NCBI RefSeq assembly: GCF_003967355.1 | Contig: NZ_BIFH01000014.1 | Location: 372,001 to 436,000 of the forward strand | Length of the DNA stretch: 64,000 nt | Source: Embleya hyalina | GTDB taxonomy: Bacteria > Actinomycetota > Actinomycetes > Streptomycetales > Streptomycetaceae | Direction of reading: 5' to 3' | Shown: piece after piece, positions 1-8,143 of the stretch | How positions within the stretch are numbered: position 1 is the stretch's first letter | Layout of the letters: every line of letters starts with the position of its first letter | Position numbers and translations under genes: made by a program | Notes under the pieces: model-generated | Databases searched by the model: none | Told to the model about the DNA's origin: nothing | The model's input: the letters and a program-made list of their open reading frames with translations, nothing else

Positions 1-67
1 CGCCGCCCGGGCCTTCGCGGCGGTGGCGGAGGGCGGCCTCCGCGGGCGGGTGGTCCTGGTGCCGTAA
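1..67 (+). CDS. C-terminal end of a probable zinc-binding dehydrogenase / quinone oxidoreductase (partial)
   Basis: Only the last 21 codons and the TAA stop (65-67) are in the window. The visible tail ends in GGLRGRVVLVP, which resembles the closing beta strand of NADPH:quinone oxidoreductases and other MDR-family dehydrogenases (usually 'GKVVL' or 'GRVVL'). The rest of the gene lies off the left edge, so this family call rests on a short motif. It converges with the DUF2127 gene, and the repeat array lies between them. Confidence 0.4.
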   Translation, partial: AARAFAAVAEGGLRGRVVLVP

Positions 68-156
68 GCCGAACACGGATCGCAAGACCCCGACCCCAAC
101 CACCGGACCCACGCCGAAAACCCTCGCAGCCCACCGACCCGCCCGCGACCCGGCCC

Positions 157-500
157 CCGGGCGGGGTGCCGGACCCGGGGGAGCCAGCCCCCCGGGCGAG
201 GAGCCGATCCCCGGGCGGGGTGTCGGGTCAGGGCGTGGTCCGGCTTCCGGGCGGGGTGTCGGGCCAGGGTGCAGTCCGGGCTCCGGGCGGGGTGCCGGGT
301 TTGGGTGCGTGCCGGCCTCCGGGCGAGGAGCCGATCTCCAGGCGAGGTGCCGGACCAGGGCGTGGTCCGGCTTCCGGGCGGGGTGTTGGCCCCCGGGCGG
401 GGTGTTGGGCCAGGGTGCGGCCGGGCTTCCGGGCGGGGTGCCGGGGCCCGGGTGCCGGGCGAGGAGCCGATCCCCGGGCGAGGTGCCGGGCCTTGGTGCG
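157..500. repeat. Composite minisatellite-like array of 36-bp and 19-bp units
   Basis: The word CCGGGCG(G/A)GG or a near copy starts at 157, 192, 211, 247, 283, 319, 338 (as CCAGGCGAG), 374, 393, 429, 455 and 474. Successive spacings are 35, 19, 36, 36, 36, 19, 36, 19, 36, 26 and 19 bp. The array is therefore built from two unit lengths: a 36-bp unit (core plus a GGGCCAGGGTGC-like tail) and a 19-bp unit (core plus GAGCCGATC). It degenerates after about 500 into looser CGGGT-rich sequence up to about 560. It fills the space between two convergent genes. All three forward frames are open across it, which reflects low complexity rather than coding. I see no gene in 68-618. Confidence 0.8.
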
Positions 501-618
501 GTCCGGGCTTCGGGTGTGGGTCGGGGTTCGGGTGGCGTGCCGGGTTTTCGGTGTGGCCGGGGCCGGGTGGATCGATTTGGCGCGCCGCGTGGCGACAAGC
601 GGGTGCCTCGGCCGGCGT

Positions 619-1437
619 TCACGTGGTGCGTGCGGACGGCGGCTTGGTCGTGTGTACCTGCTCCTCCCACGGCTGCCGGGGCGGCCCGGGGTGGATCGCC
701 TCGTCGATCTCCAGGAGCGATTCGCTGTGCCGCTCGCGCTCGAACGCCTCGGCCCCGCCGCGCACCCCGAACAGCCGCTTGGCGACGATGATGTAGACCA
801 CCGCGAGGATGTTCAGCACCAGCGTGCCGACCTTGAACCAGCTCACGTGCTCGCGCATCTCGTAGCCCTCCAGCGGCAGGAACGCCGCCGTGGCGACCAC
901 CGTGAGGTATTCCGCCCAGCGCTTGAGGTACCACAACCCGACCGCCTCGACGATCTCGACTACCGCGTAGACGACCATCCCGATCGCCACCCAGATCAGG
1001 GTCGAGCGTTTGTAGTCGAACGTCTTGCGGATCGAGTCGACGATCGGCGAGTGGTCCAGGTCGTAGTGGAAGTGCTCGGCCACCGGCCGGAACGCGGTCA
1101 GGTCGTCCTCGAACAACCGGCGCACCGAATCCTGCGAGTTGCTGAACCGCCAGACCGCGTAGGCGGCGAGCAGGATCAGTACGCCGCGCGCGGCACGTTC
1201 GATGGACAGGAAGCGCAGGATCAACACGTCGCGCAGCGCCCGACCGCGCATCACCACCGGCGCGTCGCCGGCGGGGCCGCGGCCCTTGACCTCGCCGAGG
1301 ACGTAGTCGCCGCAGCGCAGGCAACGCCACGCCTCGCCGACCGGCGTGGTCGCGTGCAGCCGGGCACGCAGCGCGGGTTCGTCGGGAGCGTACGTCTCAT
1401 GGCCGCGCCGTGCGCAGGCCCGTCGATTCCAGTCCAC
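619..1437 (-). CDS. DUF2127-family membrane protein with N-terminal Cys/His motif
   Basis: 272 aa, GTG start at 1437. The N-terminal part carries C8, H13 and a CxxC pair (C39, C42), spaced like a small zinc ribbon. Four hydrophobic segments follow at roughly residues 90-117, 168-195, 200-218 and 222-243. The interrupted bundle, with a polar stretch (about 118-165) between helices 1 and 2, matches DUF2127, a family of bacterial membrane proteins of unknown function. No enzymatic motif is visible. The last 30 residues are polar and probably cytoplasmic. The ribosome binding site is weak. It stands alone, convergent with the preceding dehydrogenase. Confidence 0.75.
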   Translation of the reverse strand: MDWNRRACARRGHETYAPDEPALRARLHATTPVGEAWRCLRCGDYVLGEVKGRGPAGDAPVVMRGRALRDVLILRFLSIERAARGVLILLAAYAVWRFSNSQDSVRRLFEDDLTAFRPVAEHFHYDLDHSPIVDSIRKTFDYKRSTLIWVAIGMVVYAVVEIVEAVGLWYLKRWAEYLTVVATAAFLPLEGYEMREHVSWFKVGTLVLNILAVVYIIVAKRLFGVRGGAEAFERERHSESLLEIDEAIHPGPPRQPWEEQVHTTKPPSARTT

Positions 1438-1539
1438 GCGGTGAAGTTACGGTCTTGCGGACCGGTCACGTTCACGTTTCGACCGGGTTCGTACCAAGGA
1501 TTGGTCATCGAAGCGTGAAATGAGGACGTACGTTCCGGA

Positions 1540-2157
1540 TCAGGGCGCGCCGTTCCCGGCGAGAACGTGGTCCAGACTCGCCGCCCACTGCCGTACGACC
1601 GCCCGCCGCCGCTCGTCGTAATCGATGACCAGGGCGCTGATGCCGAGCCCGCGGGCCACGTCGAGGGTGGCCTCCACGGCGGCGGACACCCCGGGCAGCG
1701 AGACGTCGGCGTCGAGCAGTTCGACGGCCATGTCGTATATCGCCGCGGTCAGTCGCAGATCCAGCGGGATCACCCGTGCGCGCAGCACGGGATCGTTGAC
1801 CGCGGCCGTCCACAGGTTGAGCGCGGCCCGGTACAGGGTGCCCCGGAACATCGCCGCCAGTGCCTCGACCACCGCCTCGGTGTGCGCGGGGCCGGGCGGG
1901 ATCCGGGCGCCGTCCAGGCGGGTACGGGCGACCAGGTCACCGGCGATGTGGTCGATCGCGGCGGTGAACAGGTCCTCGCGGGTGGGGAAATGGTGCTGTA
2001 CGGCGCCTCGTGAGACGCCCGCGCGCTCGGCGACCACTGTGACGGTGCCGCCGAGCCAACCCAGCTCGGCCAGCACGTCGACGGCGGTGTCCAGGAGTCG
2101 GGCGCGGGTGACACGACTGCGGTGTTGACGTGGTTCGCGTACTGGTGCGCTGGTCAC
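1540..2157 (-). CDS. TetR/AcrR-family repressor, divergent to the thiolase gene
   Basis: 205 aa from GTG at 2157; the frame stays open upstream, but the extra residues look like translated promoter. A helix-turn-helix of the TetR_N type sits near residues 20-60 (VAERAGVSRGAVQHHFPTRE). The rest is the helical ligand-binding domain, which has no recognisable ligand signature. The gene is divergent from the thiolase/SDR pair. The 18-bp palindrome at 2295-2312 in the shared region is the obvious operator, so autoregulation and control of the acyl-CoA genes are likely (inferred from layout). Confidence 0.85.
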   Translation of the reverse strand: MTSAPVREPRQHRSRVTRARLLDTAVDVLAELGWLGGTVTVVAERAGVSRGAVQHHFPTREDLFTAAIDHIAGDLVARTRLDGARIPPGPAHTEAVVEALAAMFRGTLYRAALNLWTAAVNDPVLRARVIPLDLRLTAAIYDMAVELLDADVSLPGVSAAVEATLDVARGLGISALVIDYDERRRAVVRQWAASLDHVLAGNGAP

Positions 2158-2262
2158 GTAGGTCAGCCTAACCCCCGGGACGGGTGTCGATGCCGCTTTT
2201 GTCGGTTGACGTGCACGGTATCGCCGGGACGCGCCCGCGGATGCCGCCGTCCGGGTCGATGC

Positions 2263-2312
2263 TTGACAGGGTTTGCGCGGGCGGGTCGAATGTCTTAGCG
2301 AACGTTCAGTAA
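2263..2312 (+). promoter_or_regulatory. Promoter -35 element and TetR-type operator before the thiolase gene
   Basis: TTGACA at 2263-2268 is a consensus -35 hexamer. A -10-like stretch lies near 2287-2292. Just downstream, TTAGCGAACGTTCAGTAA (2295-2312) is an imperfect palindrome with 7 of 9 base pairs matching and a GAAC/GTTC core. Its position over the start of transcription suits repression by the divergent TetR protein. The promoter assignment is by eye. Confidence 0.55.
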
Positions 2313-2460
2313 CCTTGCCGGCGGGACCCTGCGGGAATCCGGGAACGGCCGGCCCACAGCGGGATCGCGGCACGATCGCGCGGACCGCGCACCGGATGCC
2401 ACGACCGGGTCAAACCGTCGCGGTGCGCCGGTTCCACCGTCGTGAAGGAGACGCAACGCC

Positions 2461-3642
2461 ATGACCACAGCCGTCGTCGTCGACGCCGTACGCACCGCCT
2501 CCGGCAAGGGCAAGCCCGGTGGCGCCCTGTCCGGCACCCACCCCGTCGACCTGCTCGCGCACACGCTGCGGGCCCTGGTCGAGCGCAACGGCCTGGACCC
2601 GGCCCTGGTCGAGGACGTGATCGCGGGCTGCGTCACCCAGGGCGGCGACCAGTCGCTGAACATCGCCCGCAACGCGGTCCTGGCCGCCGGATTCCCCGAG
2701 GGCGTGCCCGCCACCACGGTGGACCGGCAGTGCGGATCCAGCCAGCAGGCCGCGCACTTCGCCGCCCAGGGCGTGATCGCCGGCGCGTACGACATCGTGA
2801 TCGCGGCCGGTGTCGAGTCGATGAGCCGGGTGCCGATGGGCCTGGCCTCGAACGGCGGCAACCCGTTCGGCGGCGACCTGCTCGCCGGGCGCTACCCCGA
2901 GGGCCTGATCCCGCAGGGCTACTCGGCCGAGTTGATCTCGGCCCGGTGGAACCTGGACCGGGAGACGCTGGACCGGTTCTCCGCGCGCTCACACCGCCTC
3001 GCCGCGCGGGCCGCCGCCGAGGGCGCGTTCGACCGCGAGATCGTGCCGATCACCGTGGCCGGCGGCGTGCACCGGGTGGACGAGACGGTGCGTCCGAGCA
3101 CCTCGGAGGAGGGACTGGCCGGGCTCAAGCCCGCGTTCGTGGACGAGGGCATGGCCGCGCGCTTCCCGGAGATCGATTGGCGGATCACCCCGGGCAACTC
3201 CTCGCCGCTGACCGACGGTGCGTCCGCCGCGCTGATCATGAGCGAGGAGCGGGCCGACGCGCTCGGCCTGACCCCGCGCGCCCGCTTCCACGCGTTCGCG
3301 GTCACCGGCGACGACCCGCTGCTGATGCTCATGGGCGTGGTCCCGGCCACCCGCAAGGTGTTGGAGCGGGCCGGCCTGGGGATCGACGACATCGACGCGT
3401 TCGAGGTCAACGAGGCGTTCGCGCCGGTGCCGTTGGCGTGGGCGGCGGAGGTGGGCGCCGACCTGGAGAAGGTGAACCGGCGCGGCGGCGCGATCGCCAT
3501 CGGGCACCCCCTCGGCGCCTCCGGCGGGCGGCTGCTGAGCACGCTCCTCGGGGTGCTGGAGGCCACGGGCGGGCGGTACGGATTGCAGACGATGTGCGAG
3601 GGCGGCGGGATGGCCAACGCGATGATCGTCGAACGGCTCTGA
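2461..3642 (+). CDS. Thiolase (acetyl-CoA C-acyltransferase)
   Basis: 393 aa, the usual thiolase length. It catalyses thiolytic cleavage of 3-ketoacyl-CoA, or the reverse condensation, in the cytoplasm. The nucleophilic cysteine C91 lies in DRQCGSSQQ, the second catalytic cysteine C379 in CEGGGMANA, and the histidine H349 in GHPLGASG. NEAFAPV is also conserved. The ATG follows a GAAGGAG ribosome binding site. The next gene, 91 bp downstream, is an SDR like 3-hydroxyacyl-CoA dehydrogenases, so the pair can carry out the last two steps of a beta-oxidation-type pathway. The acyl substrate cannot be read from the sequence. Control is probably by the divergent TetR repressor. Confidence 0.93.
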   Translation: MTTAVVVDAVRTASGKGKPGGALSGTHPVDLLAHTLRALVERNGLDPALVEDVIAGCVTQGGDQSLNIARNAVLAAGFPEGVPATTVDRQCGSSQQAAHFAAQGVIAGAYDIVIAAGVESMSRVPMGLASNGGNPFGGDLLAGRYPEGLIPQGYSAELISARWNLDRETLDRFSARSHRLAARAAAEGAFDREIVPITVAGGVHRVDETVRPSTSEEGLAGLKPAFVDEGMAARFPEIDWRITPGNSSPLTDGASAALIMSEERADALGLTPRARFHAFAVTGDDPLLMLMGVVPATRKVLERAGLGIDDIDAFEVNEAFAPVPLAWAAEVGADLEKVNRRGGAIAIGHPLGASGGRLLSTLLGVLEATGGRYGLQTMCEGGGMANAMIVERL

Positions 3643-3733
3643 GGTCGGGTCGTTCGTTCGGTCGCTCGGGTTTTTCGGCCGGGTTCGTCGGCCGGGTTCT
3701 TGTCAGTGAGTAGCGAGTTACGGAGACACACGT

Positions 3734-4495
3734 ATGCGCATCGAAGGCACCACCGCCCTGATCACCGGCGGCGCCTCGGGGCTCGGCCTGGCCACCGCCG
3801 AACTGCTCGTCGCGAAGGGAGCGTCGGTCGTGCTCGTCGACCTGCCCTCGTCGCAGGGCAAGGGGGTGGCCGAACGACTGGGCGAGCGCGCCCTGTTCGT
3901 CCCCGGCGACGTCACCCGCGAGGACGAGGTGCGGGCCGCGGTGGAGGCGGCCGACGCGGACGGCACGCTGGCGATCACGGTCAACTGCGCGGGCATCGCG
4001 AACGCGGCTCGCACGGTGGGCAAGAAGGGCGCCTTCCCGCTGGACGTGTTCGCCCGCGTGGTCAACGTCAACCTGATCGGCACGTTCAACGTGCTGCGCT
4101 TGGCCGCGGAGCGGATGAGCACCCACGAGCCGGTGGACGGCGAGCGCGGCGTGGTGGTCAACACGGCGTCGGTCGCCGCGTTCGACGGGCAGATCGGGCA
4201 GGCCGCCTACAGCGCGTCCAAGGGCGGGATCGCGGCGATGACGCTGCCGATCGCGCGGGACCTGTCGGGGTTGGCGGTGCGGGTGATGACGATCGCGCCC
4301 GGGTTGTTCGAGACGCCGCTGCTCGGGTCGCTGCCGGAGGCCGCGCGGGAGTCGCTGGGGGCGCAGGTGCCGCACCCGAGTCGGTTGGGGCGGCCGGCGG
4401 AGTATGCGGCGCTGGTCGCGCACATCGTGGAGAACCAGATGCTCAACGGGGAGGTCATCCGGCTGGACGGGGCGATCCGGATGGCCCCGCGGTGA
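3734..4495 (+). CDS. Short-chain dehydrogenase, 3-hydroxyacyl-CoA dehydrogenase type 2-like
   Basis: 253 aa. The Rossmann glycine motif TGGASGLG is at residues 10-17. The NCAG motif and the catalytic YSASK follow at their usual places. The large insert after NCAG ([12 protein letters not shown]) and the PGLFETPLL motif are typical of the HSD17B10/FabG-like 3-hydroxyacyl-CoA dehydrogenases. With the thiolase upstream, a role oxidising 3-hydroxyacyl-CoA with NAD is the best reading. Cotranscription is likely because the 91-bp gap holds no hairpin that I can see. The 88-bp repeats begin about 50 bp after its stop. Confidence 0.88.
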   Translation: MRIEGTTALITGGASGLGLATAELLVAKGASVVLVDLPSSQGKGVAERLGERALFVPGDVTREDEVRAAVEAADADGTLAITVNCAGIANAARTVGKKGAFPLDVFARVVNVNLIGTFNVLRLAAERMSTHEPVDGERGVVVNTASVAAFDGQIGQAAYSASKGGIAAMTLPIARDLSGLAVRVMTIAPGLFETPLLGSLPEAARESLGAQVPHPSRLGRPAEYAALVAHIVENQMLNGEVIRLDGAIRMAPR

Positions 4496-4544
4496 GCTCG
4501 GCGCCGGGCCGCAGGGGGACCTGGCCTTCGGCCTGGGTCTTTTG

Positions 4545-4850
4545 GCCTCGAACGCCGGCCGGGCTGGATGTGGGCCGGAAAGGTTCGGCCGGCGTATCGC
4601 ATTGGTTGGGTGAGGTGGCCTCAGACGCCAGCCGGGCTGGATTTGTTCGGGCTGGATGTGGGCCGGAAAGGTTCGGCCGGCGTTTCGCATTGGTTGGGTG
4701 AGGTGGCCTCAGACGCCGGCCGGGCTGGATTTGCCCGGGCTGGATGTGGGCCGGAAAGGTTCGGCCGGCGTTTCGTATTGGTCGGGTGAGGTGGCCTCAG
4801 ACGCCGGCCGGGCTGGATTCGCCCGGGCCGGATGTGGCCGGGCCGGGTTT
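4545..4850. repeat. 88-bp tandem repeat running into the 3' end of a TetR gene
   Basis: Units begin at 4545, 4618, 4706 and 4794. Units 2 and 3 are exactly 88 bp and nearly identical. Unit 1 is 73 bp because a 15-bp segment between two GGGCTGGAT copies is missing. Unit 4 is a partial, diverged copy. Each full unit contains GCCTCAGACGCC and a GGCCG-N8-CGGCC hairpin. The last unit supplies the stop codon (TCA at 4797-4799 on this strand) and final residues of the TetR gene. The extra copies therefore look like expansion of that gene's end into the space between convergent genes. Confidence 0.85.
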
Positions 4851-5480
4851 GCCTGTGTAGCCGACCGTGGACAGGGAGATTTGTACGTAGCGGTCGGCGA
4901 TTTGTTGCGGGGTCAGGGGGCCCGTGGGGCGGTACCAGTCGGCTACCGCCTGGCAGCAGGTGATGACGGCGCGGCCGGCGTCGATCGGGTACGGGGTGGT
5001 GAACTCGCCCAGGGCCACGCCGTCGCGGACGGCGGCGTGCATCAGGGATTCGAGTTCGTCGCGCATCGCCACGTAGCGGGCCCGGTTGGCCGGCTCCAGG
5101 CTGCGCATCTCGGTGTCCAGGAACGCCAGCGGCGCGCGGTTGGCCATGTACAGGACGATGCACTCGACCAGCGCGGCGAATCGCGCGGCCGGCGCTTCCT
5201 CGGCCTCCTCGAGCGCGGCCCGGCAGCGGCCCAGGGCGGCGTTCATCGAGCCGATCAGCAACTCGACGAGCAGGGCCTGCTTGTTCCGGTAGTGGTAGTA
5301 CAGCGCCGGCACCGTCACGCCCACCCGACGGGCGATGTCGCGCACCGTCGTGCCGTGATAGCCGTGCTCGTCGAACGCGGCGAGCGACGCGGCCAGGATC
5401 GGCGGCAGCAGCAGCGGTCGGTATCCGCGCCAGTCGGTGTGACCGTCGGCGCGCAGATCCGCCGCCAATGGCTCCGCCAT
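4797..5480 (-). CDS. TetR-family regulator
   Basis: 227 aa, ATG at 5480. The DNA-binding domain is at about residues 30-78 (TTVRDIARRVGVTVPALYYHYRNKQAL). The C-terminal domain resembles the TetR_C type found in regulators of fatty acid or short-chain acyl-CoA metabolism, which would suit the nearby thiolase and SDR genes (inference). The last 15 residues or so, GPATSGPGESSPAG, are low-complexity and encoded by the 88-bp repeat, so the native C-terminus was probably altered by the expansion. The candidate operator at 5550-5569 lies 70 bp upstream. Confidence 0.85.
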   Translation of the reverse strand: MAEPLAADLRADGHTDWRGYRPLLLPPILAASLAAFDEHGYHGTTVRDIARRVGVTVPALYYHYRNKQALLVELLIGSMNAALGRCRAALEEAEEAPAARFAALVECIVLYMANRAPLAFLDTEMRSLEPANRARYVAMRDELESLMHAAVRDGVALGEFTTPYPIDAGRAVITCCQAVADWYRPTGPLTPQQIADRYVQISLSTVGYTGKPGPATSGPGESSPAGV

Positions 5481-5549
5481 GGGTCCGCCTCCTGATTCCG
5501 CGGACTTGCTCCGGCCGTCCCGGGACGCATCGTCTTGGTTGCCGCATTC

Positions 5550-5569
5550 TAACGATCGCTCGCTCGGTA
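5550..5569. promoter_or_regulatory. Candidate TetR operator (imperfect palindrome)
   Basis: TAACGATCGCTCGCTCGGTA pairs at 7 of 10 positions about its centre (TA, CGA and CG on each side). It lies 70 bp upstream of the TetR start at 5480, a usual place for an autoregulatory site. The pairing was counted by eye. Confidence 0.4.
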
Positions 5570-5589
5570 CCCGTACCCGTGCGCCGACC

Positions 5590-5619
5590 GCGCGACCCGG
5601 ACCGCGGTCCGGGTCGCGC
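5590..5619. terminator. 30-bp perfect palindrome after the PLD-like gene
   Basis: Bases 5590-5619 are a perfect inverted repeat: left arm GCGCGACCCGGACCG, right arm its exact complement, no loop. It begins 5 bp beyond the stop of the gene at 5625-7649 and has no U-tract, as is usual for actinobacterial hairpin terminators. A dyad operator is possible, but the position argues for termination. Confidence 0.65.
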
Positions 5620-5624
5620 CGGGA

Positions 5625-7649
5625 TCAGCCGCCGATCTCCTGCAGGGTCTTGACCAGCTCGGCGAAGCCGATGCCCACCTCGTCCAGCACCCGGAGCAGG
5701 GCCGGCGGCGGGTCGCCGATCTGGCGGTTGAGCGGGCCGACGCGGCCCGGGACGCTCGCCAGGTCGCCGCCGCGGAAGCGCGACTCGGGGTCGGCCGGCG
5801 GGCGTATCTGGTAGCTGCGCCAGTTCCGGGCGGGCCAGTTCAGCAGGGTCAGGTCGGGCGCGTGCCAGGCCATGAACGCCCAGCGGCGCTCGTTGCCGGC
5901 CTGGATCAGCACCGGCTCGCCGTACTGCGCGAGCCGGGTCGCGGCCACCGCCGCGATCGGGACCGGGTTGCCGAACGAGCCGGTGATCCGCCAGATCCCG
6001 TCCTCGATGCCGGCCACCCAGCCGTGCGCGGCGAATTCCTCGATGGCCTCGGCGTACGGGCTGTCCTCGGCCGGCGCCGGGGCGAAGGTGGTGGTGCCGG
6101 CCGACTCGAACTCGGTCCCGGACGCGACGTAGAGCGGCGGCGGGGTCACCACCGGAGCCGGAGGGGTCGGCGCGGGCGTCGGAGCGGGCGTGGCGACCTC
6201 GACCGGGCGCGGCGGCGGGCTCACGGGTGCCGCCGGCGCCCGGGGCGGCTCGGGAGCCTTGGGCGCGGCGGGAACGGGAGCCGGAATCGGCGCGGCCGGC
6301 GTCGGTGTCGGCTCCGTACGTGGCGTCACCCGCCGCTCGCTCGGCCGTGCGGCCGTGGCCGGGCTGTACGCGAAGACCACGCCGGAGTGCGTCACGCCGC
6401 CGTCGGCGCGCGGGAGGCTGCCCCGCACCGCCGGGCCCTGACCGGCCGCCGGCGGGAAGGTCGCGCTCGTCGCACCGGCCGGGACGACCCCCAACTCCCG
6501 CCAGGAGCCCGCCGATCCGTCGACGGACGTGGCGATCGTGACCGGCTCGCGGGCGGGCCCGGCGAGCACCACGTGCAGCCCCGCGCCGTCCGCCCGGGCG
6601 CCGAGCAGGACCAGTTCGGGCATGGCCGCCACGCCGCGCAGCGCGTCCAGGTCGGCGGGCGCGACGGTGCGGCCCTCGCCGAGCGGCAGGACCGGGTCGC
6701 CGACCGTGTGTACCGCGAGGTCGAGGCCGCCGCCGGCCGCCGCGGTGGTGCCGAGGCCGGCCCGGCTCAGGTCCGCGTTGCCGGTCAGCGCGGACCACTG
6801 CCCGCCGATCCGCCACTGCATGAACCGGCCGTGTGTCAGCCGCTGTTCGGGCAGCACCCGCACCTCGGCGGGTCGCCCCGCGAGGGCCGAGCGCAGCACC
6901 GCGCCGGAGTGGCCGGACCAGTTCTCGTGTACGCCCAGCACCACCCGCGCGGGAGCCAGCCGGGCGATCGACTCGCGCAACGTCTCACCGTCCGGGTCCA
7001 GGGCGGGGGCGTACAGGTGCAACTCGTCCACCGGACCGCTCGGGAGCCGGTCGAGCAGCGGGCGGTCGAGGTTGTCCAAGAGCCGGGCCTCGGGACCCGG
7101 GGTCTCGTCCGCCAGGATGTGCCGCTCGGTCAGCAGCCCGGCGATCTCCCGCAGATGCTCCGCGGCCCACGGCGCCATCGCCACCGCGGCCAGGTCCGGC
7201 AGCTTGTCCAGCCAGTCCGCGACGTCGGCGAGCAGGGCGTTGGAGGCGTCGTCCTCGGTCTCGACCACCGTCCACAGGCGGTCGTCGCCGGCCCAGCCGG
7301 GCAGTGCGGGGGTGCCGCCGCCGATCGCGATCCGGCACGCGTGCTCGCCGATCAGTACGACCAGCTTGGCGCGCAGCGAGCCGGGACACACGGTGGGTGC
7401 GTAGAGGTAGTCCCGACCCGCGCCGCGCACCCGGCTCGGGTCGTGCGCCTCCTGGGCGGCGTCGCCGAGGATGGCGACCCGGGCGGACAGGTCCCGGGCG
7501 AGCGGTACGGCGACCCGCTCCAGGAAGGGCAGGTCGACGCCGAGGCCGAGGAACAGCGCCTCGTGCAGGGCGGCCCCGTCGGCGCGCTCGCGCCATTCGC
7601 GCAAAAGCGTGACGGGGGATGCGGATCGGGTGTGCTGCGACGCGGTCAT
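5625..7649 (-). CDS. Large protein with degenerate phospholipase-D-like (HKD) motifs and Pro-rich linker
   Basis: 674 aa from ATG at 7649. The frame is open further upstream, but ATG 7649 begins the conserved-looking part. The N-terminal ~370 residues resemble the PLD superfamily: SLRAKLVVLIG...IAIGGGT looks like a first HKD motif with His replaced by Arg, and THGRFMQWRIG...TGNADLSRAG like a second with Lys replaced by Arg. Catalysis by the usual mechanism is therefore doubtful. A Pro/Ala/Thr-rich linker covers about residues 455-525, and a ~130-residue C-terminal domain rich in Trp (IWRITGSFGNP, RRWAFMAWHAPD) follows. No signal peptide or TM helix is evident. No partner gene is adjacent. The PLD assignment is inference from motif shape. 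Confidence 0.55.
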   Translation of the reverse strand: MTASQHTRSASPVTLLREWRERADGAALHEALFLGLGVDLPFLERVAVPLARDLSARVAILGDAAQEAHDPSRVRGAGRDYLYAPTVCPGSLRAKLVVLIGEHACRIAIGGGTPALPGWAGDDRLWTVVETEDDASNALLADVADWLDKLPDLAAVAMAPWAAEHLREIAGLLTERHILADETPGPEARLLDNLDRPLLDRLPSGPVDELHLYAPALDPDGETLRESIARLAPARVVLGVHENWSGHSGAVLRSALAGRPAEVRVLPEQRLTHGRFMQWRIGGQWSALTGNADLSRAGLGTTAAAGGGLDLAVHTVGDPVLPLGEGRTVAPADLDALRGVAAMPELVLLGARADGAGLHVVLAGPAREPVTIATSVDGSAGSWRELGVVPAGATSATFPPAAGQGPAVRGSLPRADGGVTHSGVVFAYSPATAARPSERRVTPRTEPTPTPAAPIPAPVPAAPKAPEPPRAPAAPVSPPPRPVEVATPAPTPAPTPPAPVVTPPPLYVASGTEFESAGTTTFAPAPAEDSPYAEAIEEFAAHGWVAGIEDGIWRITGSFGNPVPIAAVAATRLAQYGEPVLIQAGNERRWAFMAWHAPDLTLLNWPARNWRSYQIRPPADPESRFRGGDLASVPGRVGPLNRQIGDPPPALLRVLDEVGIGFAELVKTLQEIGG

Positions 7650-8143
7650 ATGTCGATGTCCAAGGTCGTTCGTCCCGAGGGGGTGGCGTGCGGCTGCGGC
7701 TCGCGGATGCGGTCGGTGGAGCCTTCGACACGGTTTCGATGGTAGGCCCGGTCGCGCCGTGGACGAGGGGGATCGGCGGGCGGAGGTGCCCCCGGCCGGA
7801 CGCCGAGCGGCGTACGGGCCGCGCAGGTCACGCCGGCGAGCATCCGAAACCACCTTCCTCGTCGCGAGGATCATCGCAGGAGCCGGTCCCGGGGAGGGCG
7901 AAGGCCCCACCTGCCGGGCGCCACGACGGGCCATGTCCGGGGGCGACGCGCCCCCGCGTCCATGTCGCCGATCCTGCTGTCTGAGATATTAGGCGCACGG
8001 TTCCGGGCAGGTGCCGGCCGCCTCGGGATCGTGTGGCGTGAGTGCCCGGACGAGCCGATCCGGGCGGCGATCGGGCTTTGCCGGTCTTCGCCGATTCGTG
8101 TGCGCGGACCCGACCGCGGCCGGGATGCGGAGAGAATCCGGGC
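7650..8143. other. Divergent intergenic region, no gene seen
   Basis: 494 bp between the PLD-like gene (leftward) and the first GntR gene (rightward). Open frames exist but show no family features. A less GC-rich patch (CTGTCTGAGATATTAGGC, about 7978-7995) could hold promoter elements. I could not place a convincing -35/-10 pair. Confidence 0.4.

Noticed and set aside
157-500. CRISPR array
   Set aside because: Units are directly adjacent and vary in sequence, with no constant repeat plus unique spacers and no cas genes.
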